Part shown: positions 37,806 through 45,890 of the stretch, piece by piece
How the letters are laid out: every line of letters begins with the position of its first letter
Position numbering within the stretch: position 1 is the stretch's first letter
Assembly: GCA_965208945.1 (NCBI GenBank)
Contig: OZ242366.1
Span: 5,394,001-5,458,000 of the forward strand
DNA length: 64,000 nucleotides
Origin: JAPPLB01 sp965208945
GTDB taxonomy: Bacteria; Acidobacteriota; Terriglobia; Bryobacterales; UBA6623
Direction: 5' to 3'
Translations under genes and position numbers: made by a program
Notes under the pieces: generated by a model
Seen by the model: the letters and a program-made list of their open reading frames with translations, nothing else
The model's database searches: none
Told to the model about the DNA's origin: nothing

Positions 37806-38318
37806 ATGATGCGGCAGCCTATCCGTCTCGAAGTCAAGCTTGAAGCCACGGACGTTGTCCGTGCAAGTCGGGAACTGCTCATTCGCCGTGCAGGCGCCTT
37901 GTTCGTGGCTTGGTGCGCCATTGCCGGAGTGGGACTCTATCTATTCCTTGCCGGGAACTCCGGCTTTGGCTGGCCGATCCTCCTCGCGATATTGGCCGGA
38001 GCCTTCGGCCCGCCCGTGATCCTGTTCGAACTGGTCATCTGGAATGCTCGGCGCCGGTTCAAACAAGCCGCGCACGAACTGCGCCCGATTCACTACTGCC
38101 TGCACGACGACGGCATGGACGTCTCGTCGGTCAAGCGGTCGGGCTGGATTCCGTGGGAAGCATTCCAAGACTCGGTCGAGATACCGTCCAGCTTCTTGCT
38201 CTTCCTGGAGAAAGGCGAATATTACTTGCTGCCCAAGAGATGCTTCGAACGGCCAAACGAGGTCGACATATTGAGAGACCTGCTCCAAGCCGAGTTTGCG
38301 CATCGCAGCAAGAGCTGA
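37806..38318 (+). CDS. YcxB-like membrane protein
   Basis: 170 residues. Two membrane helices (ALFVAWCAIAGVGLYLFLAG and WPILLAILAGAFGPPVILFE) are followed by a soluble beta-rich part, HYCLHDDGMDVSSVKRSGWIPWEAFQDSVEI then FLLFLEKGEYYLLPKRCF, the layout of the YcxB-like C-terminal domain. Function of this family is unknown. It stands alone, directly downstream of a degenerate element and upstream of another. Confidence 0.75.
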   Translation: MMRQPIRLEVKLEATDVVRASRELLIRRAGALFVAWCAIAGVGLYLFLAGNSGFGWPILLAILAGAFGPPVILFELVIWNARRRFKQAAHELRPIHYCLHDDGMDVSSVKRSGWIPWEAFQDSVEIPSSFLLFLEKGEYYLLPKRCFERPNEVDILRDLLQAEFAHRSKS

Positions 38319-38375
38319 ATCATCCGGCCTTGGGCGTCTGTGGGCCCGATGAACAATCCCCGCGTGAAGCAGCTA

Positions 38376-38553
38376 GCCTGCATTTCTCACCAGGTGGCGA
38401 GGCGAAGTGCGTGAGAGGGTCGTCAGGGCGAGGCGCGTGCCGCTTGGCGCGCGCAGGTGTACTTGATCGTACATTGAGCACGGCAAGCAAGCACAAAGAA
38501 GTCGTGGCGGTCTTATTGCGTGCTTCGGCCGTCAGTGAGTGAGGCATGCAGGC
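38376..38553 (+). repeat. TA-flanked hairpin element, about 178 bp
   Basis: Left end GCCTGCATTTCTCACCAG after TA at 38374-38375; right end TGAGGCATGCAGGC followed by TG instead of TA. The centre reads GTACTTGATCGTAC, a perfect short palindrome with a changed loop relative to GTACTTGAACAGTAC elsewhere. Short subtype. The stretch between 38553 and 38687 holds no recognised feature apart from the GGAGG site of the next gene. Confidence 0.9.
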
Positions 38554-38687
38554 TGGTCGTCGAGTGCTTTTGCGGGGAAGGGCTCCTGTCAACGGAGAAC
38601 GAGCCCGCGGAGGGTCACTGGCCGCTGCGGAAATCCGAGCCTGTTATCCTGAGTCTCTCGCTGGCTTGTACTGGCCTGGAGGAAACC

Positions 38688-39272
38688 ATGGCGCTCACAC
38701 CCTCGACAATGCTTGCATTGGGCACTTCCGCCCCCGAGTTCCAACTCCCCGACACGGTCTCGGGAAACACCGTCTCACTCGGCAGCTTCGCGGGCAAGAA
38801 GGGCCTGCTCGTGATGTTCATCTGCAACCATTGCCCCTTCGTCAAGCACATCAATGACGGGTTGGTCCGTCTCAGCAGGGACTACGCCGATTCCGACTTG
38901 GGCATCGTGGCGATCAACGCGAATGATGTGGATGCTCATCCTGACGACTCTCCCGACAAGATGAAGGCCAACGCCGAAAGCCTGGGATACGCTTTCCCCT
39001 ATTGCTTCGACGAAACTCAGAGCGTCGCCAAGGCCTATGCCGCCGCTTGTACGCCCGACTTCTTCCTGTTCGACGGATCCCGCAAGCTCGTCTATCGCGG
39101 TCAACTCGACGGCAGCCGGCCCGAAAACGAAATCGCGGTCACCGGAAAAGACTTGCGCGCCGCCATCAGCGCCGTCTTGGCGGGGTCAACGGTCTCTCAC
39201 GACCAGCAGCCCAGCGTCGGCTGCAACATCAAGTGGAAAGCCGGCAACGAACCCGACTACTGGAACCATTGA
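38688..39272 (+). CDS. AhpC/TSA-type thioredoxin family protein
   Basis: 194 residues; ATG 38688 follows GGAGG. The redoxin fold is shown by GTSAPEFQLPDTVSGNTVSLGSFAGKKGLLVMFI, then NHCPFVKHI with a single active-site-type Cys (CNHCPFVK), GIVAINANDVDAHPDDSPDKMK and AAACTPDFFLFDGSRKLVYRG with the cis-Pro. This subgroup (CNHCPxxK) occurs widely in environmental bacteria and plants; a thiol oxidoreductase or peroxidase role is likely. It appears monocistronic. Confidence 0.88.
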   Translation: MALTPSTMLALGTSAPEFQLPDTVSGNTVSLGSFAGKKGLLVMFICNHCPFVKHINDGLVRLSRDYADSDLGIVAINANDVDAHPDDSPDKMKANAESLGYAFPYCFDETQSVAKAYAAACTPDFFLFDGSRKLVYRGQLDGSRPENEIAVTGKDLRAAISAVLAGSTVSHDQQPSVGCNIKWKAGNEPDYWNH

Positions 39273-39451
39273 GTAACGAAGCACTCTCGGGGCCTGTCTG
39301 CCCCGCGTGGTCTGCAAGCCCGAAAGGGCAAGCACTCTCTTGTTCCAGCCGGATTCTCCTGCGCTTACACCCGCGGAGCCGCCGTCACAATCCACTCCTC
39401 GCCGGCGTCGGCCCCGCATCGTCAGCGGAACCAGCCGCCGACCCAATAGTC

Positions 39452-39531
39452 GAGGTTTTTCTCGAATCACGAGTCACGAAACACGGCCTATTTTCGCGTG
39501 CTGCGTCCGTCGGGTGGTTAGAAATGCAGGT
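39452..39531 (+). repeat. Right-end fragment of the TA-flanked hairpin element (long subtype)
   Basis: Starts with GAGGTTTTTCTCGAATCACG, two to three ACGARWC heptamers, ACGGCCTATTTTCGCGTGCTG, and ends GTTAGAAATGCAGGT, followed by TA. The last base and the TA read TAA on the minus strand and are the stop of the DUF1501 gene. No clear left end is seen; the stretch 39273-39451 holds nothing else recognisable. Confidence 0.8.
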
Positions 39532-40901
39532 TAGGTGAGGATTTCCTTCACCACCCGGCCGTGCACGTCCGTCAGGCGGAAGTCGCGGCCGCTGTAGCGA
39601 AACGTCAGTTTGGTGTGGTCGAGGCCGAGTTGATGCAACACCGTCGCATGCAGGTCGTGGGGGCTCAACGGGTTTTCGGCGGCCTTGTATCCGAACTCAT
39701 CCGTCGCGCCGTACGTCATGCCGCCGCGGATGCCGCCGCCGGCCAGCAGGATGCTGTATCCCGGCGGATTATGGTCTCTTCCCCGCCCTACTCTTTCCGT
39801 GCCGCTGTTCTGGATCATCGGCGTCCGGCCAAACTCACTGCCGACGATCACAATCGTCTCATCGAACAGCCCGCGCTCCTTGAGGTCTTGCACCAGCGCC
39901 GCGATCGGCCCGTCCGAGCGCTCGGCATGGATGCGCTGATCGAGAATGTCGTCGTGGCTGTCCCAGGGTTGCCTGTCTCCGTAGTAGACCTGGACCATCC
40001 GTACCCCTTGCTCCACCAGACGTAGCGCTGCCAGGCACCCGAGCCCGAAGTCACCGTCACCGTACCGCCGCCGCACCGATTCGCCTTCCTTCGTGACGTC
40101 GAAGACCCCTGGCAGCTCGGTTTGCATCTTGTAAGCGACTTCCATCGAGGCGATTGCCGACTCGATTTCCGGCTGATAGCCGATCTGGTCAAGGAACGAG
40201 CTGTTCAACTTGCCGAGCAGTTCGAGCTGCCGCTGTTGCTGCGCCGTCGTGACGAACGTATTCCGTAAATCTTCAACGTACTCGCTCGGGTCGTCGCGGT
40301 CATTGCGGATGTGCACTCCCTGGTAAGCCGTCGGCAAAAACGACGACGACCACAGCCGCACCCCGCCGACCGGCTTGCCCGGGCACAGCACGACATAGCC
40401 CGGCAGGTCCTCGTTCTCCGTACCGAGTCCGTAGGTGATCCACGAACCCATCGACGGCCGCGAGCCGCCCCGCAGCGCGTGCCCGGTGTTCATCATCAGC
40501 ATCGACGGCAGGTGATTGATGCTCTCCGAAAACATCGAGCGAATCACGCAGAAGTCGTCGATCGATTCCCCCACCTTCGGAAAGATCTCGCTGACCTCGA
40601 TGCCGCTCTGGCCGTACTTGGTGAACCGGAACGGTGACGCCATCAGGCCGCCTGACGCCCGATCCGTCTTCACCTTCGGCCCCGGCATCGGCTGACCGTC
40701 CATCTTGGTCAGCGCCGGCTTCGGATCGAACGAGTCGACGTGAGACAACCCGCCGTTCAAATACAGGAAGATGACGTGCTTCGCCCGAGGCTCGAAGTGC
40801 GGCCCGCGAGTCGTCGCCCCCGCCAGAGCCTGCATCGACCCCGCGAGACCCACCGTGCCAAACCCGGCCCCTAATAGCCGTAGTGTCTGCCGCCGCGTCA
40901 T
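39531..40901 (-). CDS. DUF1501 family protein with twin-arginine signal
   Basis: 456 residues. The start TRRQTLRLLGAGFGTVGLAGS is a Tat signal. Motifs match the DUF1501 protein at 12558: HVIFLYLNGGLSHVDSFDPKP, YGLGTENEDLPGYVVL, WDSHDDI, VIVGSEFGRTP and GRDHNPPGYSILLAGGG, with the final LTDVHGRVVKEILT nearly the same as LTDQFPARVVEEIIT there. No DUF1549/DUF1553 partner is next to it, unlike the other copy, so its partner may be elsewhere. The TAA stop coincides with a repeat element end. Activity is unknown; an alkaline-phosphatase-like fold is expected. Confidence 0.9.
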   Translation of the reverse strand: MTRRQTLRLLGAGFGTVGLAGSMQALAGATTRGPHFEPRAKHVIFLYLNGGLSHVDSFDPKPALTKMDGQPMPGPKVKTDRASGGLMASPFRFTKYGQSGIEVSEIFPKVGESIDDFCVIRSMFSESINHLPSMLMMNTGHALRGGSRPSMGSWITYGLGTENEDLPGYVVLCPGKPVGGVRLWSSSFLPTAYQGVHIRNDRDDPSEYVEDLRNTFVTTAQQQRQLELLGKLNSSFLDQIGYQPEIESAIASMEVAYKMQTELPGVFDVTKEGESVRRRYGDGDFGLGCLAALRLVEQGVRMVQVYYGDRQPWDSHDDILDQRIHAERSDGPIAALVQDLKERGLFDETIVIVGSEFGRTPMIQNSGTERVGRGRDHNPPGYSILLAGGGIRGGMTYGATDEFGYKAAENPLSPHDLHATVLHQLGLDHTKLTFRYSGRDFRLTDVHGRVVKEILT

Positions 40902-40952
40902 GACGAAGGATGTAGGCTCCAGTTTATCAAGCCCGGTCGTTCCGCGAAGAGC

Positions 40953-41453
40953 CTAGCGGTTGCGCAGCGCCGGCGGCAGCGAGGCCGTCGACGGCAGCTT
41001 GGGGCTATCCGGCTCGTCGGAAGCATCTTTGGCCCGTTTTTCCAACTCGCTGAGTCGGGAACGGATTTCCCGAGCCCGCTTGCCGTCGGCTTCGAGCTTG
41101 AGAAAGCTCTGATAGGCGTCCAGGGCCTGCTGGTTTTGGCCTAGCTCTTCGCGAGCCCGGCCGAGCTTCCAGAAAGCCTCGGCGTAACTCGGGTTCCATC
41201 TCGTGGCCTCGAGGTAGCGCGCCGCGGCGGCCCGATGACTGCCCTTCCGGGCATAGAAGTTGCCGACCTTGACTTCCTTCTTGGCCTGAATCGGATTGAA
41301 GGCGTACGTAGGTCCGCTGATGATATCTTCGTCTTCATCCCGCATGTTCGCGGGGAGTTCAAGGGGGTCTTGCTCGCGCTCCTTGAGCTGCCCTTGAAGG
41401 AGAAACGGCGCGATCACGCCCAAAACCAGAGCAACCGCCGCGATCCGGACCAT
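40953..41453 (-). CDS. Exported TPR-type lipoprotein-assembly-like protein
   Basis: 166 residues from the ATG at 41453, which starts a signal segment (MVRIAAVALVLGVIAPFLLQG). The rest is EVKVGNFYARKGSHRAAAARYLEATRWNPSYAEAFWKLGRAREELGQNQQALDAYQSFLKL, at least two tetratricopeptide repeats, then a coiled-coil-like tail. The first repeat (VGNFYARKGSHRAAAARY) resembles BamD/YfiO, so an outer-membrane assembly role is one possibility, but it is short for BamD. The longer reading frame upstream is unsupported. It follows the DUF1501 start region in the same direction. Confidence 0.65.
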   Translation of the reverse strand: MVRIAAVALVLGVIAPFLLQGQLKEREQDPLELPANMRDEDEDIISGPTYAFNPIQAKKEVKVGNFYARKGSHRAAAARYLEATRWNPSYAEAFWKLGRAREELGQNQQALDAYQSFLKLEADGKRAREIRSRLSELEKRAKDASDEPDSPKLPSTASLPPALRNR

Positions 41454-41738
41454 CGCCCTACCATTATATGGGCCTGGACACGCCGTCTCGGCGCGCGGAA
41501 CAGGCGATGCTGCAAGAAATCGCCGAATTCCGTCGCAAAGAGTGCTTGCCGGCTCAATGATCTGATAACGGCGAACGTCTGACATCGGCACTTCCCCGCT
41601 GTACTTGCTGCCGATTTCTCTTGCTGCCATTCGAAAACACCGGCGAGTCCGGCTTCGCTGTGGGTTGGCTGTGATCCCGGGCGTGGCTGCGGAAGCTCTC
41701 ACGGCCTCCTCCAAACGGTCTGTGCTACATTCAGCCCC

Positions 41739-42614
41739 ATGAAGAAATGCATCCTCGCTCTACTTCTCACGGCCACCCCGATGCTGGCCCAGCTTGATGG
41801 CTTCTCCAGAATGGATCTCATCAAATACACCTCGATGACCCCGTTCGGACGCTTCAGTGACGGCCGGCCGAATATCCCGAAAAAGTACATCGAGGGGCTC
41901 AGGACCGCCTCTTCGGAGATGATGTGGGGGCCTCTTCGAAGTGCGAATTTCATGAACCAGTGGTCGGGTGGATGGCAGATTGTTCACCCCGAGAAGAAGC
42001 TGATCGGACGCGTCGTTACGGCGCAGTTCATGCCGTTGCGGCCGGACGTCAACGAGATCATCGAGGCCGAAAACAACCCCGGCAAGTCGGTCAGCAGCAA
42101 TCAGCGTGTGATCAACGCGCTTCGCCCCGGTGACGTGTTGGTCGTTGATCTGTTCGGCAAGATCGAGCAAGGCACGTTCGCCGGCGATAACCTGACGGCT
42201 TCGATTTATGCCGCGACGGGCAACGGCTTTGTGATCGACGGGTCCGTGCGCGACCTGGACGGCATCTATCCTCAGAACGTGCCGGTCTACGTGCGGGGAT
42301 TCCACGTGTCCGCGCTCGGCAATGTGATGCTCACGGGGATCAACGTGCCGATCCGCGTCGGCGACACCACCGTCATGCCGGGAGACCTGGTTGTCGGTGA
42401 CCGTGAAGGACTGACGTTCATTCCCTCCCACATGGTGCCCGATGTCTACCGTCAGGCGAAAATTACCGAGCTGCACGACATCTGGACGAAAGACAAGTTC
42501 GCGACGGGGAAATACAAGTCGAGCGAGCTGTATCCGCGTCCGAAGGACCCGGCGTTGATCAAGGAGTACGAAGACTGGTTGGCCGCAAGGAAGAAGGAAC
42601 TGGGCATCGAGTGA
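41739..42614 (+). CDS. Exported RraA-like protein, first of a tandem pair
   Basis: 291 residues. The signal peptide (KKCILALLLTATPMLAQ) is followed by an RraA/aldolase-regulator-type fold: LIGRVVTAQFMP, LRPGDVLVVDLFGKIEQGTFAGDNLTASIYAATGNGFVIDGSVRDLDGI, where the G-x(3)-D-G-x-x-R-D stretch is the class II aldolase/RraA motif, and VMPGDLVVGDREGLTFIPSHMV. Cytoplasmic RraA inhibits RNase E and relatives cleave 4-hydroxy-4-methyl-2-oxoglutarate; an exported form must do something else. Its stop overlaps the GTG of the paralogue that follows. Confidence 0.82.
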   Translation: MKKCILALLLTATPMLAQLDGFSRMDLIKYTSMTPFGRFSDGRPNIPKKYIEGLRTASSEMMWGPLRSANFMNQWSGGWQIVHPEKKLIGRVVTAQFMPLRPDVNEIIEAENNPGKSVSSNQRVINALRPGDVLVVDLFGKIEQGTFAGDNLTASIYAATGNGFVIDGSVRDLDGIYPQNVPVYVRGFHVSALGNVMLTGINVPIRVGDTTVMPGDLVVGDREGLTFIPSHMVPDVYRQAKITELHDIWTKDKFATGKYKSSELYPRPKDPALIKEYEDWLAARKKELGIE

Positions 42615-43414
42615 GGCGGGGTGGCTTGCTGGCGACCAGGTGGCCGGCCGGCCTCTCGGTCGCGGCTCTGCTGGGTCTGACGTTTCTCTCCCCTCCGCCG
42701 CTGTGGTCTCAACTGGACGGCTTTGGCCAGGAACAACTCCTGAAGTACACCACGCGCAACCCCTACGGACGTTCGCCGGACGGACGGCCGCATGTCCCGG
42801 ACTACTGGCTGAAGCGGCTGCAATCCGCGTCGACGACCATCGCCGCTGAGGTCTTGCGGGAAGCGGGCTATCCCAACCAGTGGGAAGACGGTTGGGCTAT
42901 TCTGCATCCCGACAGGAAACTGATCGGACGGGCCTTCACGGTGCAGTTCATGCCGTCGCGGCCGGACCTGCAGGAGATTCTCGAGACGGACGCGGTCGAG
43001 GCCGCCAATCCGGAAGAGGTCCCGACTCCGGTAACGCAACGCGTCATGGAGATGTTCTCCCCCGGCGACGTGCCCGTTGTCGATGTGATGGGACGCATCG
43101 AAGAGGGGACGTTCGGCGGCGATAACCTGATCTTCAGCATGTTCCTGGCCACGGGCAACGGCTTCGTCGTCGATGGATCGTTCCGTGACCTGGACGGCGT
43201 CTTCCCGATGAAGACGATGGTCTTCAGCCGCGGATATCACCCGGGAGTGCGCGGCAACGCGATCCTCACGGGCCTGAACGCGCCGACGCGGATCGGCAAG
43301 GTCACCGTGATGCCGGGCGATGTGGTGCTCGGAGACCGCATGGGCGTGGTGTTCATCCCGCCGCATTTGGTTCAAGAGGTCGTCGAGCGGGCAGACGGAT
43401 CACCTGCTTTCTAA
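42611..43414 (+). CDS. Exported RraA-like protein, second of a tandem pair
   Basis: 267 residues from a GTG that overlaps the previous stop (GTGA). It has its own signal segment (AGLSVAALLGLTFLSPPPLWS) and repeats the paralogue's layout: QLDGFGQEQLLKYTTRNPYGRSPDGRP, LIGRAFTVQFMPSRPD, FSPGDVPVVDVMGRIEEGTFGGDNL, NGFVVDGSFRDLDGV and VMPGDVVLGDRMGVVFIPPHLV. It lacks the C-terminal extension of the first copy. Overlap and likeness suggest a local duplication whose products may form a hetero-oligomer, as the family forms trimers or hexamers. A hairpin follows the stop. Confidence 0.82.
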   Translation: MRRGGLLATRWPAGLSVAALLGLTFLSPPPLWSQLDGFGQEQLLKYTTRNPYGRSPDGRPHVPDYWLKRLQSASTTIAAEVLREAGYPNQWEDGWAILHPDRKLIGRAFTVQFMPSRPDLQEILETDAVEAANPEEVPTPVTQRVMEMFSPGDVPVVDVMGRIEEGTFGGDNLIFSMFLATGNGFVVDGSFRDLDGVFPMKTMVFSRGYHPGVRGNAILTGLNAPTRIGKVTVMPGDVVLGDRMGVVFIPPHLVQEVVERADGSPAF

Positions 43415-43429
43415 CTCCCCTCAGGGGAG
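43415..43429 (+). terminator. Short perfect hairpin after the RraA-like pair
   Basis: CTCCCC-TCA-GGGGAG begins directly after the TAA stop at 43412-43414. It has a six-base stem with a three-base loop but no T-run, so it would be a weak or Rho-assisted terminator, or an mRNA-end protector. Confidence 0.45.
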
Positions 43430-43438
43430 GCATAAGGT

Positions 43439-43455
43439 AAGGGTTCGAGTCCCTT
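43439..43455 (+). other. tRNA T-arm-like sequence
   Basis: AAGGGTTCGAGTCCCTT has the five-base stem and seven-base TTCGAGT loop of a tRNA T-arm. No D-arm, anticodon arm or matching acceptor stem was found upstream, and no CCA follows. It could be the 3' remnant of a tRNA gene, or chance. The second TIR family's element starts just after it. Confidence 0.25.
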
Positions 43456-43456
43456 G

Positions 43457-43616
43457 GCAGTCCGTGGTGAAATCCCGCGTAGCACCGAGAGCGGTGAGGC
43501 GCCCGGCTCACAAGACGCGACGAGGGAGCATATTGGACATATGAGACCGAGGAGCAACGCAGTTCAGCCGGGATGCATCGCCGCTTGAATGTAGCGGGAC
43601 TTTCGCCACGGGCTGT
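43457..43616 (+). repeat. Second TIR family, diverged 160-bp copy
   Basis: Ends GCAGTCCGTGGTGAAATCC and GGGACTTTCGCCACGGGCTGT are inverted versions of each other and of the two copies in hepT at 61098 and 61570. The interior is unrelated or strongly diverged. No clear target duplication is seen. The stretch from here to the next element at 43695 is AT-richer and empty. Confidence 0.65.
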
Positions 43617-43694
43617 CAGTCGCACTGGAAAGTTTGTAATACAGTCAACGTAAGCACCAAAAGTTTGACTTTCGGTTTTTTACCGACTGATTTA

Positions 43695-43873
43695 ACCTGC
43701 ATTTCTCACCACGTGGCGAGGCGAAGTGGGTGAGAGGGCCGTCAGGACGAGGCGCGCGTCGCTTGGCGCGCGCAGGCATACTTGAACAGTACGTTGAGCA
43801 CGGCAAGCAAGCGCAACGAAGTCCTGGCGGTCGTATCGCGTGCTTCGGCCGTCGGGTGGTGAGAAATGCAGGT
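43695..43873 (+). repeat. TA-flanked hairpin element, complete 179-bp copy
   Basis: A near-consensus short-subtype copy: ACCTGCATTTCTCACCAC to GTGGTGAGAAATGCAGGT with TA on both sides (43693-43694, 43874-43875). The centre is GTACTTGAACAGTAC. Left and right halves are complementary along most of the length (GGCGAAGT-GTGAG against CGCGTGCTTCGGCC), so the whole unit can fold into one long hairpin. Confidence 0.93.
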
Positions 43874-43906
43874 TAGCACCGCGAAGCTTGGATCGGAGTT
43901 GACGCA

Positions 43907-44377
43907 ATGACTGGCAAGACACACAAGAAGTCCACGAAGGCCGCAAAGGAGTCCGTCGCCAAGCGTGCCGGAACGAAGCCGACCCTCCTTTCAGGCGGCA
44001 ACCCTCAGATCGCGAAGGCCGACGGCGACGCCCCCGTGCAGGCCTACATCGCGGCCATGCCGGGTTGGAAAAGCGACGTTGGGCGCCGCCTCGACTCGCT
44101 CATCGTGCGCAGTGTCCCAGACGTGTGCAAGGCCGTAAGGTGGAACTCGCCCTTCTATGGCATCGAGGGCCAAGGTTGGTTCCTGAATTGCCACGTCCTC
44201 ACCCGCTGCGTGAAGGTGACATTCTTCCAGGGCGCGTCGCTGCGGCCTGTCCCACCCGGCGCGGGCAAGGACAAGGACTGGCGCTGGATCAACATCTACG
44301 AAGGCGAACTCGACGTGGAGCAGATGGAGAAATGGATCCGGCAGGCGGCCGCCCTGCCCGGCTGGCGTGGGTTCTGA
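43907..44377 (+). CDS. DUF1801 domain protein
   Basis: 156 residues. A lysine-rich N-terminal tail (TGKTHKKSTKAAKESVAKR) precedes the DUF1801 domain: VQAYIAAMPGWKSDVGRRLDSLIVRSVPDVCKAVRWNSPFYGIEGQGWF, then CVKVTFFQGASLRP and WRWINIYEGELDVEQMEKWIRQAAALPG. The family, related to YdhG, has no firm function. Its ATG is 33 bases beyond a repeat element, so any promoter must be inside or beyond that element. Confidence 0.87.
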   Translation: MTGKTHKKSTKAAKESVAKRAGTKPTLLSGGNPQIAKADGDAPVQAYIAAMPGWKSDVGRRLDSLIVRSVPDVCKAVRWNSPFYGIEGQGWFLNCHVLTRCVKVTFFQGASLRPVPPGAGKDKDWRWINIYEGELDVEQMEKWIRQAAALPGWRGF

Positions 44378-44505
44378 TAACGGCATCCCCATGAACTTCG
44401 GCGTGTGACAAACCAGAAGACCGGATGAAGAGCTTCTTCAGCGGCGTTGACACCGCTTCGGATGTTTCCCGCTTGTGTGATCCGCACTCGGGCGGAGGAA
44501 AACCA

Positions 44506-44687
44506 GCCTGCATTTCTCACCACGTGGCGAGGTGAAGTGCGTGAGAGGGCCGTCAGGACTAGGCGCAAGCCGGGCGGAGGAAAAAGGCGCGCGCAACAAA
44601 GCTTTTAAGGTTTTCCACGAATCACGAAACACGAATCACGGCCTTTTTATCGTGTGCTTCGGCCGTCGGGTGGTGAGACATGCAGGC
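44506..44687 (+). repeat. TA-flanked hairpin element, long-subtype interior
   Basis: Left end GCCTGCATTTCTCACCAC (preceded by CA), then GGGCGGAGGAAAAAGGCGCG as in the 24830 copy, then GGTTTTCCACGAATCACG with three ACGARWC heptamers, ACGGCCTTTTTATCG, and right end GGTGAGACATGCAGGC followed by TA. The rest of the gap 44378-44702 has nothing recognised. Confidence 0.88.
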
Positions 44688-44702
44688 TAAACCAGGGTCA
44701 AT

Positions 44703-45143
44703 TCAGTCCCGCTCTGCGATCCGAGCCCCGAAGAATGCCCCCACCGCGGCCAGCGGCAGGTTCAGCCAGCCCAGCCACGCAGGACTCCGCGCCGAAGCCA
44801 TGGCCTCGAACATGCCGACATCCGCGGGACGCGCTCCCTCGCCCTCCGGGACGTAGAAGGCCAACGCCAGCGCCCCGGCCACCAACAACACGGCGATCAG
44901 GATCCAGACGCCGCGCCGGTCCGCAGCCACCTTCGAGCAAACGAAACCGCCTGTCGCCGCGCCCGTCACGGCCACGATGATCCACCCCGCGTTCCAAGCC
45001 GTGGATGTGTCCCAGCTTTCGGGCCGGAAAGAGCCTTCGGGCCCCAGGACCATCCACATTGCCACTGGCAGGACGAAGGAGACGATCGACACCGCGACGT
45101 AGCCCAGCAAAGCCGCTCCGAGATTGCGCAGAAATGTCTTCAT
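44703..45143 (-). CDS. Small membrane protein of unknown function
   Basis: 146 residues with about four membrane helices: LGAALLGYVAVSIVSFVLPVAMWMVLG, WNAGWIIVAVTGAATGGFVCSKVA, VWILIAVLLVAGALALAFYV and WLGWLNLPLAAVGAFFGARIA. I recognise no specific family, though the layout resembles small DUF-type integral membrane proteins with a GG-A-TGGF motif. A GACTGGAG-like site precedes the ATG. The gene ends 15 bases from a repeat element. Confidence 0.7.
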   Translation of the reverse strand: MKTFLRNLGAALLGYVAVSIVSFVLPVAMWMVLGPEGSFRPESWDTSTAWNAGWIIVAVTGAATGGFVCSKVAADRRGVWILIAVLLVAGALALAFYVPEGEGARPADVGMFEAMASARSPAWLGWLNLPLAAVGAFFGARIAERD

Positions 45144-45288
45144 CGCTCCAGTCCCTGGGTGTTAGTCCTCCAACGTCGCCAATGTCTCGCTACCTGTGCA
45201 ACCAAACGGCCAAACAGGGCCGGATCATGGGATTCCGCGATCCGGTGCGGGAAGTGTGACCACCCGGATGACCGCAGGAGAACACAAG

Positions 45289-45501
45289 ATGGCACAACAG
45301 ATTGTCGCACATGGCTTTATGGAATATACCCTGGTGGACTGGCCCGGCTGCTCGGCCGGCGAGCGAGACCCGGGGGGCCAGACAGATTCGTTGATCCGCC
45401 GCTCACCGGATGCGCTCGATGGTCTTTCCTCAGCGGAGTCAGTCGGATATGGCGGCCGTCAAACCTGCATTTCTCACCACGCGGCGAGGCGAAGTGCGTG
45501 A
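45289..45501 (+). pseudogene. Short frame cut off by a repeat element
   Basis: An AGGAG site eight bases before ATG 45289 opens a frame starting AQQIVAHGFMEYTLVDWPG that runs into the left end of the element at 45463 and stops inside it (TCISHHAARRSA). It may be the 5' remainder of a gene interrupted by the insertion. I recognise no family. The rest of 45144-45288 shows nothing. Confidence 0.3.
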
Positions 45502-45819
45502 GAGGGCCGTCAGCACGAGGCGCGAAGTGCTAGCCTGCATTTCTCACCACGTGGCGAGGCGAAGTGCGCGAGAGGGCCGTCAGGGCGAGGCGCGAGCCGC
45601 TTGGCGCGCGCAGGCGTACTTGAACAGTACGTTGAGCACGGCAAGCAAGCGCAACGAAGTCCTGGCGGTCGTATCGCGTGCTTCGACCGTTGGGTGGTGA
45701 GAAATGCAGGCTAACCGCTTGACGCGCACAACACGGCCTTTAAGGTTTTTTTCGAAACACGAGTCACGAAACACGGCCTTTTCGCGTGCTTCGACCGTCG
45801 GGTGGTGTGACATGCAGGC
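45463..45819 (+). repeat. TA-flanked hairpin element (outer copy of a nested pair)
   Basis: Left part ACCTGCATTTCTCACCAC to GAGGCGCGAAGTGC (45463-45530) and right part ACCGCTTGACGCG to GTGACATGCAGGC (45714-45819, then TA). A second complete element sits between them. Joined, the two parts match the uninterrupted copy at 47242, including the shared outside sequence GGCGGCCGTCAA on the left. Confidence 0.88.
45533..45711 (+). repeat. TA-flanked hairpin element, 179 bp, inserted in another copy
   Basis: A complete short-subtype copy (GCCTGCATTTCTCACCAC to GTGAGAAATGCAGGC) with TA at 45531-45532 and 45712-45713. The copy at 47242 shows the empty target GTGCTAACCGC at this place with a single TA (47310-47311), so the insertion duplicated TA. 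Confidence 0.95.
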
Positions 45820-45890
45820 TAAGCCCGCAGCGCCATGTGTAAAGCATTGCTATGGAGATGACGTGGATTCGAGCGTATGGGATCGCATAG

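Noticed and set aside
43377..43460. Complete tRNA gene
   Set aside because: Only a T-arm-like hairpin is present; no D-arm, anticodon arm or acceptor pairing could be built.
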